A stretch of DNA of 64,000 nt from Deltaproteobacteria bacterium. GTDB lineage: Bacteria > Myxococcota_C > UBA6777. The translations under genes and the position numbers were made by a program. Below the pieces are notes generated by a model. The model searched no databases. It was not told the origin of the DNA and saw only the letters and a program-made list of their open reading frames with translations. The stretch spans positions 248,001-312,000 of the forward strand of contig SBHC01000040.1 of the NCBI GenBank assembly GCA_006226375.1, given 5' to 3'. Shown here piece by piece: positions 58,815 through 64,000 of the stretch (position 1 is the stretch's first letter; every line of letters starts with the position of its first letter).

Positions 58815-58925
58815 AAAGACCGTGCTCCTTGCTCGATTCTACAGGTTGTTTGTGTGAAATCTTTGGGCCGATTCTACCAGCCGATTGGAGGTATGGCAAT
58901 GAACCTTGTATCGGCTTGGCCTCAA

Positions 58926-58974
58926 GTGCGATTCATCCAAATGGGAGAGAAATGGCCTTCGCACATGTGATAAC
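58926..58974 (+). repeat. Dispersed 49-bp element, copy B
   Basis: Second copy of the element at 51535 (37 of 49 identical). It lies in the gap between the coiled-coil gene and sppA, about 110 bases before the sppA start. In one frame it reads AIHPNGREMAFAHVIT, against a stop-containing but otherwise similar reading in copy A. Confidence 0.5.
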
Positions 58975-59081
58975 CCCTTGCGTGTTCTGGGGGGCTGTGG
59001 CTATGTTACCTCCCATTGACGTTCGGCAATTCATACTCATCCAACCTGTTCCTTTCGACGAATTCAGGAGTTTGATTTAAC

Positions 59082-60116
59082 ATGACACAACAAATGCCTC
59101 CCTCGTACCAACAACCTCCCCGACAAAATGGAATGTTCAAAAACAGCAGCTGTCTGGCCATGTTTGGCTGCTTTGCTGCGTTGTGCATCGGCTTGGGGTT
59201 GGTGATTGTCATCAGCGCAGCGATGTTTGGTTCCAAGCCTGAACCCAGCAGCAAAATGCGCGAAGTGTGGATCTCTGGGAAGGGGAAAGCCAAGATCGCT
59301 GTGGTCCAAGTGAATGGCGCGATCATGGAAGGTAGTCGCTCCACCGGTAACGTTGCTGCTGCGAGTGATATCGTGTCGCAGTTGAACCACATCGGCAAAG
59401 ACAGCAAGGTGAAAGGTGTGTTGGTTCTTGCCAACTCTCCTGGTGGTGGAGTGACCGCCAGTGACAAGATCTACAACGCGCTCAAAAAGCTCACCGACCG
59501 CAAACTTCCCGTTGTTGTTTTGATGGGAGATGTGTGCGCGTCAGGTTGTGTGTACATGTCGGCCTTTGCTACCAAGATTGTGGCGCATCCCACTTCCATC
59601 ACCGGAAGCATCGGGGTTATCACCTCTACTCTTAACTTCTCCAAGATGCTAGAGAAAATTGGAGTGCAAGGTGTCACCATCGCTTCCAAAGAGAACAAAG
59701 CGCTGTTGTCTCCGTTTGAGCCAGTGAAGCCCGAACACAAGGCCATCTTGAAGAAGATTATCGATGAAATGTACGTCCGGTTTGTCGACATTGTCGCGAA
59801 AGGTCGCAAGCTGAAAAAAGACAAGCTAATGAAAGTTGCGGATGGCCGTGTCTTTTCTGGAGCGGCTGCTGTGAAGCTTGGGTTGGTGGATCAGTTGGGT
59901 TACAAGCAGGACGCTTTGGACTTGGTGAAGAAGTTGGCGGGAGTCTCTCAGGTGAAATTGGTGAAATACCGACAACGCCTTGGCTTGGCCGATATCTTCT
60001 TGGGTTATGCGGAGCTTCCTCACGAGTTGAAGACGTCTCGTTCCATGAGTCTGGAGCGACTTCTCTCGATCAAAGGACCCCGCATGTATTACATGTGGTC
60101 GCCTACAGGTCGATAA
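59082..60116 (+). CDS. sppA: Signal peptide peptidase SppA, short form (peptidase S49)
   Basis: Membrane Ser/Lys protease that degrades cleaved signal peptides. The 344-residue product has a Pro/Gln-rich N-terminus, one membrane helix (about 27-50) and an S49 domain: IAVVQVNGAIMEG, VLVLANSPGGGVTASDKIYNAL, VVVLMGDVCASGCVYMSAFA. Ser in ASG is the nucleophile, and two flanking Cys replace the usual Ala/Gly. HPTSITGSIGVI and FEPVKPEHKAILKKIIDEMYVRFVDIVAKGR follow. Length equals one half of the tandem E. coli enzyme and matches the Bacillus type. AGGAG stands eleven bases before the ATG, a long spacing. Confidence 0.92.
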   Translation: MTQQMPPSYQQPPRQNGMFKNSSCLAMFGCFAALCIGLGLVIVISAAMFGSKPEPSSKMREVWISGKGKAKIAVVQVNGAIMEGSRSTGNVAAASDIVSQLNHIGKDSKVKGVLVLANSPGGGVTASDKIYNALKKLTDRKLPVVVLMGDVCASGCVYMSAFATKIVAHPTSITGSIGVITSTLNFSKMLEKIGVQGVTIASKENKALLSPFEPVKPEHKAILKKIIDEMYVRFVDIVAKGRKLKKDKLMKVADGRVFSGAAAVKLGLVDQLGYKQDALDLVKKLAGVSQVKLVKYRQRLGLADIFLGYAELPHELKTSRSMSLERLLSIKGPRMYYMWSPTGR

Positions 60117-60125
60117 CTTCCTGTC

Positions 60126-60147
60126 ATAGCTTCGAAAGAAGCTATTT
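60126..60147 (+). terminator. GAAA-tetraloop hairpin after sppA
   Basis: ATAGCTTC, GAAA, GAAGCTAT, then TTTCC: an 8-bp stem with a stable tetraloop, ten bases after the sppA stop. The T run is short. A tandem CTGCCAGTGC pair follows at 60161-60180 between the converging genes. Confidence 0.5.
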
Positions 60148-60189
60148 CCGAGTTACCTCCCTGCCAGTGCCTGCCAGTGCTTGCCTTCT

Positions 60190-61905
60190 TCAACCCGTCA
60201 ATGCTGCCCAGAACAAGGGCGGAACCAACGCAATATTTCGAGTCGCCTCAAACTCTGTGAGGTACTTTCCTGCGCGCTCCCCTTTGCTATGCGTAACGAG
60301 CCACATTGGCTTGGGAGAGAGGTGAAGCTGTCCCCTCGCTACCGTTCTCGGGAACATCTGGAAGGGTGCGTAGACGACAGTTTTTTCGGGCTTGTCGAAG
60401 AGATAGCCATTGTGGACCACGCCGATGCCGCTTTGTACGTCGTTGAGAGGGTGGCCAGGGAAGGCTCCCCACATTGCGTTGGGAATCAAGAAGCCGACAC
60501 CGCTCCAGGCGTTCACTCCGATGGTTCCGTAGTTCAGGTCGGCAAGAGCTTGTTCAAAAGCGTCCTTGTATTGCGACTGCGTGCTGGGATGAATCACCAT
60601 CTGGCAGCCAAGGGTTCCATACAGCTTCTCGTTGGCAAAGGTGACTGCGTTGGCCAGAAAGCTTGCGGGGTCTGCGCCGGGAAGTCGGACAATTCCCCAG
60701 ACCTGACCAAAGGCTTCTTCTCTGAAACAAAACTCATCGGCCTCTGGGTCCAAGTTGTCGATCAGGAGGAAGGTTGGGTCTGTCGAGTGGACTTCCGCGT
60801 TGGGGTAGGCTTCCTGGAACTCTGCGATTCGTTTCTCGGAGCCTGTGTAGTAAGCCGGTCGACCCAGAACACGGGGAAGTGTGTCTCGAATGGCATGAAG
60901 CAGCCGGTCTGTTCCTTCCCACTCATCGGGAAGAACAAGGACCTGGGACGCGATACAGTTGCAGCCCGCGTTGTGGAGCTTTTGTGTGATGAGGTGCTCG
61001 GCCTGGAACACGATGTCGGTGGAGTTCCAGGGGCCAGGGACAACGAGCGTCGGACCAACACCACCTAACTCACTGGAGATGGGTCGGGGGTTCAAGGGGT
61101 TGTTGTCAGCCTTCCGCTCAGCTCCTTCTTCACCGGTACCAAACACAATTAGGTCATGTGTGTAGGCGCTGCCGGTGATGTGAATGGTGTCGATGCCGTC
61201 GTGTTGGCACAGAGTAGCCCCCACGCTTCCACCACCGTTGACGATCCGGATGAACCCTTCCTCAATGAAGGGTGCGAAGATGTGGTCAAAGTGGGCTTTG
61301 AGATAGTGGTTGATGGGGTTGAGCTTGATCAGGCAGACCTCTCCCTCAGCAATCAACTTGTAGAGGGCGTCGAGAGCAGGGATGCTGTTGATGTTGCCTG
61401 CACCAAGAATCAAGCTGACCTTGGGTTCCACTGTGCTGTAGAAACGCTCGGCGATGTTGTCGAGGAGGTTGTCTTGGTTGACGTCGCTTTGCTGCCAAAC
61501 TTCGGCAGAGTAGCCGTTGAGAAGGAGCTGATCCCAGTGGTGGGCTGGAAACACTCGGACGGCAGTGCGGCCGTTGGCTGTAGTTCGAATGGGTTGTCCC
61601 TCGAACGGATTGTCTCCTTGCGCGAGAGAACTCAACGTATGGATGTAAGCGTTGAGGTGGGCCAGGACGGCCCAAGGTCCAGAGGTCCATTCTTCCCCAC
61701 GTAGGGGCGATCCTTCCGGGAGACCCTTGGCTTGGGCGGCATCATTGACCCAGGCTTCGGCAACGTCCATCACCCGTTCCTTGCAGGCTTCCAGGTAGGG
61801 GACAATGTCGGCCATTAGCTTGCCGGTCCAGACAGGAGCCGCTTCTCTGAGCGCCTTCATGTCATCTTGCATGGCAGGCAACAATACTGTGGGGTTCTCC
61901 GTCAT
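60190..61905 (-). CDS. Aldehyde dehydrogenase-superfamily protein, atypical
   Basis: A 571-residue NAD(P)-binding ALDH-fold enzyme. Family landmarks are VSLILGAGNINSIPALDALYKL (Rossmann loop), SSELGGVGPTLV (general-base Glu region), HNAGCNCIASQVLVLP (catalytic Cys) and FREEAFGQVWGIVRL (EExFGPV motif). The N-terminal 110 residues and the C-terminus (PPLFWAALTG) are longer than in ordinary ALDHs of about 480-500 residues. I associate this long form with Actinobacteria and Myxococcota but know no substrate. GGGAG six bases before ATG 61905 fixes the start; the open frame extends upstream without a ribosome site. It diverges from the his operon. Confidence 0.82.
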   Translation of the reverse strand: MTENPTVLLPAMQDDMKALREAAPVWTGKLMADIVPYLEACKERVMDVAEAWVNDAAQAKGLPEGSPLRGEEWTSGPWAVLAHLNAYIHTLSSLAQGDNPFEGQPIRTTANGRTAVRVFPAHHWDQLLLNGYSAEVWQQSDVNQDNLLDNIAERFYSTVEPKVSLILGAGNINSIPALDALYKLIAEGEVCLIKLNPINHYLKAHFDHIFAPFIEEGFIRIVNGGGSVGATLCQHDGIDTIHITGSAYTHDLIVFGTGEEGAERKADNNPLNPRPISSELGGVGPTLVVPGPWNSTDIVFQAEHLITQKLHNAGCNCIASQVLVLPDEWEGTDRLLHAIRDTLPRVLGRPAYYTGSEKRIAEFQEAYPNAEVHSTDPTFLLIDNLDPEADEFCFREEAFGQVWGIVRLPGADPASFLANAVTFANEKLYGTLGCQMVIHPSTQSQYKDAFEQALADLNYGTIGVNAWSGVGFLIPNAMWGAFPGHPLNDVQSGIGVVHNGYLFDKPEKTVVYAPFQMFPRTVARGQLHLSPKPMWLVTHSKGERAGKYLTEFEATRNIALVPPLFWAALTG

Positions 61906-62059
61906 TCTTCTCTCCCGTTGCGTGAAATCGCGTTTCAAACTCGTTTGTTGGTCCTGTATCGAAAACTCGTATAGAGTCAAACATCTTTCTTGTTTCGTGG
62001 GGGCAGCATAACCAAAAGTCGGCTGCTTCGTCTACCCGAGGTTGTCACAAAAATATTCC

Positions 62060-62089
62060 TTGACACCTTTGGAAAGGGTTTGCTAGCGT
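62060..62089 (+). promoter_or_regulatory. Sigma70 promoter of the his operon
   Basis: TTGACA (62060-62065), 18 bases, TAGCGT (62084-62089), giving a start near 62096 and a leader of about 255 bases that contains the histidine attenuator. Confidence 0.65.
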
Positions 62090-62150
62090 GACTCCACGAG
62101 CACAAACGTGCCGAACCAATAACACTCAAAAAGAAAGTACCCTTACTTTC

Positions 62151-62216
62151 ATGTTTTCGTTGCACCACCTCCATCATCATCATAGCAACATTCACTCCGT
62201 CTCAGGAGAGAGGTGA
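62151..62216 (+). CDS. hisL: his operon leader peptide
   Basis: A 21-residue open frame, MFSLHHLHHHHSNIHSVSGER, with seven His codons, four of them consecutive CAT. It is followed 34 bases later by an intrinsic terminator and then hisG. This is the standard arrangement for ribosome-mediated attenuation: stalling at His codons when charged tRNA-His is scarce should prevent the terminator from forming. A 7-bp hairpin (GAAAGTA-CCCT-TACTTTC, 62133-62150) lies directly against the ATG and there is no strong Shine-Dalgarno, only the GAAAG inside that stem. Confidence 0.88.
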   Translation: MFSLHHLHHHHSNIHSVSGER

Positions 62217-62250
62217 TGGTGTAACCGCTGCAACATCATAGGCATTTGAG

Positions 62251-62285
62251 AACGCCGACTCTTTCTAGGGTCGGCGTTTTTTTTT
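62251..62285 (+). terminator. his attenuator terminator
   Basis: AACGCCGAC, loop of ten bases, GTCGGCGTT: a perfect 9-bp GC-rich stem followed by nine T residues, 68 bases before the hisG ATG. With the His-rich leader peptide upstream it is the regulated terminator of the operon. Confidence 0.92.
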
Positions 62286-62352
62286 GCTCAATTCCTCGAA
62301 GAATTGGGCGCTTCGACTGGAAACAGTCACAACCGGGGGAGACGAGAAGACC

Positions 62353-63219
62353 ATGACCGACGCTAGCAAACTTCGCATTGCACTACCCAAAGGACGGATG
62401 AAGGATGGTGTGTTCCAACTTCTTGGCGATGCGGGGATTCAGATCCGTATGGGTTCCAGGAATTATCGGCCACTTCTTTCTTTGCCTTGGTTGGAAGCCA
62501 AGATTCTCAAGCCCCAAAACACCATTGAGATGCTTCATGCTGGATCGCGAGACATCGGGTTTGCTGGAGCCGATTGGGTGGCTGAACTGGGCGCGGACCT
62601 CGTGGAACTTCTTGACACTGGCATGGATCCTGTTCGCTTGGTCGCTGCTGCGCCAGCGTTCTTGTTGGAGAACGGCAAGCTACCCAAGCGCAAGCTGGTG
62701 GTTGCTTCCGAGTACCAACGACTTACCCAAAACTGGATCAAGGCTTCGGGAATGGACGCGCAGTTTGTCCGAACCTATGGAGCCACAGAGGTATTTCCCC
62801 CGGAAGACGCCGACTGTATCGTGGACAACACAGCCACTGGCGCTACTTTGCGCAGCAACAACCTCGACATTGTCGATGAACTGATGACCTCCTCCACCCG
62901 AATGTATGTGAACCCCCGAGTCATGGATGTTCCCGAAAAACGCGAGCGCGTGGAGCATCTGGTGATGGTGATTCAGTCTGTGCTGGAAGCTCGCAAGCGT
63001 GTGATGCTGGAAGTGAATGTGTCGAGCGAAGGTCTGGAAGCTCTTGTGGACATTCTCCCTTGCATGCGAGAACCCACGATCTCGGAGCTACACGGGGAGC
63101 AAGGTTACGCTGTGAAAGTGGCGGTTCTGCGGAAGAATCTTCCGAATTTGATGCCACGAATCAAAGCCGTTGGGGGCACTGACATTGTGGTCTCCAAGAT
63201 CAACCAAATTATACCGTAG
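62353..63219 (+). CDS. hisG: ATP phosphoribosyltransferase HisG, long form
   Basis: First step of histidine synthesis: ATP plus PRPP to phosphoribosyl-ATP. The 288-residue product is the long, self-sufficient type. It has a catalytic part with LRIALPKGRMKDG, GSRDIGFAGADWVAEL and the PRPP loop DCIVDNTATGATLRSNNL. A C-terminal ACT-like regulatory domain (about 215-288; MREPTISELHGEQGYAVKVAVLRKNL over two strands) gives histidine feedback inhibition, so no HisZ is needed. The frame is open back to 62284 but that would start inside the attenuator; ATG 62353 gives the conserved beginning. hisC follows, with its AGGAGG overlapping the hisG stop. Confidence 0.95.
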   Translation: MTDASKLRIALPKGRMKDGVFQLLGDAGIQIRMGSRNYRPLLSLPWLEAKILKPQNTIEMLHAGSRDIGFAGADWVAELGADLVELLDTGMDPVRLVAAAPAFLLENGKLPKRKLVVASEYQRLTQNWIKASGMDAQFVRTYGATEVFPPEDADCIVDNTATGATLRSNNLDIVDELMTSSTRMYVNPRVMDVPEKRERVEHLVMVIQSVLEARKRVMLEVNVSSEGLEALVDILPCMREPTISELHGEQGYAVKVAVLRKNLPNLMPRIKAVGGTDIVVSKINQIIP

Positions 63220-63228
63220 GAGGCCAGG

Positions 63229-64000
63229 ATGAACTCTTCAAGACGAGCCATCGAAGTTGTTCCTGTGACCGCTGTTCGTGAGGGCTCAGCCTACAAGGTT
63301 CCTCGGCATCAAGCTCCTATGGATTTGATGCTCGACGGGAACGAAGGCAAAGCCCCACCCGACGAGCTTCTCCAATGTCTCCGAAACTATGACAACGGCC
63401 CGGTGTTTCGGTATCCCAGCACGAAATCTCTGGAGGCTCTTTTGACCGAACGGTTGGGGCTCTCCTCTGGCCAACTTCTTGTGACAGCCGGCGCTGACGA
63501 CGGGATTGACCGCATTTGTCGGACCATGCTCTCGGAAGGTCGGGAGGTTTTGGTCCCCTGGCCCACGTTTGAGATGCTCGTTCGCTACGCCAGCGTCGCT
63601 GGGGGCAACGTGACCAAGGTTCCTTGGGTTCCTGGCTCTGCTTTTCCTGTGGATGACTTCATTCACCAAGCTACCGAAGACACAGGCCTGTTGATGGTGG
63701 TAAGCCCCAACAATCCGACTGGAAGCGTGGTTCAGCCTCAAGACATCCAACGACTCTCCGAAGCCTTGCCCCATGTGCTGATCTTGCTGGATCTGGCGTA
63801 CGTTGAGTTTGCTGATAAGGATCTAACGGAGCTTGCACTTACATTACCCAACGTTGTGGTTACCCGGACGCTGTCCAAAGCCTGGGGACTGGCGGGTTTG
63901 CGGGTCGGGTACGCGGTCTCCAACGAGACTGTCATTGGCTGGCTTCGGGTGGCGGGTGAACCCTACGCCGTGTCAGGTCCTTCGTTGGTGATCGCTGAGG
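63229..64000 (+). CDS. hisC: Histidinol-phosphate aminotransferase HisC, cut by the window end
   Basis: PLP enzyme that makes histidinol phosphate from imidazole-acetol phosphate. The frame is open from ATG 63229 to the end of the window (257 codons seen). It shows VPRHQAPMDLMLDGNEG (class I/II N-terminal motif), VTAGADDGIDRICR, VLVPWPTFEML, VSPNNPTGSVV and TLSKAWGLAGLRVGYAV (Schiff-base Lys). The usual D(E)AYxEF reads DLAYVEF. AGGAGG at 63218-63223, overlapping the hisG stop, lies five bases before the ATG, so translation is coupled. The C-terminal third is missing from this window. Confidence 0.92.
   Translation, partial: MNSSRRAIEVVPVTAVREGSAYKVPRHQAPMDLMLDGNEGKAPPDELLQCLRNYDNGPVFRYPSTKSLEALLTERLGLSSGQLLVTAGADDGIDRICRTMLSEGREVLVPWPTFEMLVRYASVAGGNVTKVPWVPGSAFPVDDFIHQATEDTGLLMVVSPNNPTGSVVQPQDIQRLSEALPHVLILLDLAYVEFADKDLTELALTLPNVVVTRTLSKAWGLAGLRVGYAVSNETVIGWLRVAGEPYAVSGPSLVIAE

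Noticed and set aside
58829-59080. 83-codon plus-strand frame (MAFAHVITP...) between the coiled-coil gene and sppA
   Set aside because: It starts in the upstream region of sppA with no ribosome site. The similar peptide at 51561 is interrupted by a stop just upstream, so I treat the shared stretch as a repeat element rather than a gene.

Overview
The window looks like a chromosomal segment of a Gram-negative member of the Myxococcota/Bradymonadota group (the former Deltaproteobacteria). The evidence is the style of gene content rather than any marker phylogeny: a PEGA-domain protein, a soluble-domain Ser/Thr kinase with an extracytoplasmic tail, an FHA-GGDEF protein, several lipoproteins with low-complexity acidic/Pro-rich linkers, MopE-type 'CNGxDDDCDG' metal-binding repeats, a DUF4215-type Cys repeat and a very large Cys-rich lipoprotein. 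GC content is moderate by eye (low to mid 50s). I see no insertion sequence, prophage, CRISPR array or rRNA operon.

Layout. 1-7.8 kb is housekeeping: dnaG, rpoD, a CAU-anticodon tRNA with its own strong sigma70 promoter, a coiled-coil zinc-ribbon protein, a candidate 6S-like RNA, rnhA, RNase P RNA (rnpB) and prmA. 7.8-15 kb holds envelope proteins (PEGA protein, pectinacetylesterase-family lipoprotein, small secreted proteins) and a two-domain DsbA/HCCA-type gene interrupted by an in-frame TAG. 15.1-19 kb is a sulfatase cassette: formylglycine-generating enzyme, its CxPSR-type sulfatase and a membrane-anchored DJ-1/PfpI protein. 19-22.9 kb carries arsM, an FHA-GGDEF diguanylate cyclase and a threonine-dehydrogenase-like SDR.

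23-31 kb contains two blocks of poorly known genes: a forward block (membrane protein with Cys-rich ectodomain, DUF6572-like membrane protein, DnaC/IstB-like AAA+ ATPase with zinc-finger motifs) and a reverse block (sensor-kinase-like protein whose kinase core is degenerate, overlapping a 543-residue protein of unknown function). 30.8-35.1 kb is a YkgJ-type Cys-cluster protein downstream of a 5'-nucleotidase-like protein fused to a predicted outer-membrane barrel. 35.7-38.4 kb is a SulP transporter translationally coupled to a split YeeE/YedE pair, pointing to sulfur-compound uptake. 38.5-51.5 kb has an FHA-like protein, a MopE-type lipoprotein, a zinc-ribbon Ser/Thr kinase, an alpha/beta hydrolase-TetR pair with a clear operator, the 1152-residue Cys-rich lipoprotein and a conserved unknown.

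52-58 kb is a redox operon: a ferredoxin-NrfD fusion, a molybdopterin oxidoreductase without a Tat signal and a long TorD-family chaperone, preceded by a good sigma54 promoter match. This is the strongest candidate for an undescribed system: a quinone-linked molybdoenzyme predicted to face the cytoplasm. 58-64 kb ends with a coiled-coil membrane protein, a short-form SppA peptidase, an atypical aldehyde dehydrogenase and the start of the his operon (hisG, hisC) behind a textbook histidine attenuator with a His-rich leader peptide that is too short to be noticed by ordinary gene calling.

Starts were chosen from visible Shine-Dalgarno sequences and often differ from the longest open frame. All family calls rest on motif recognition by eye; no database search was run.
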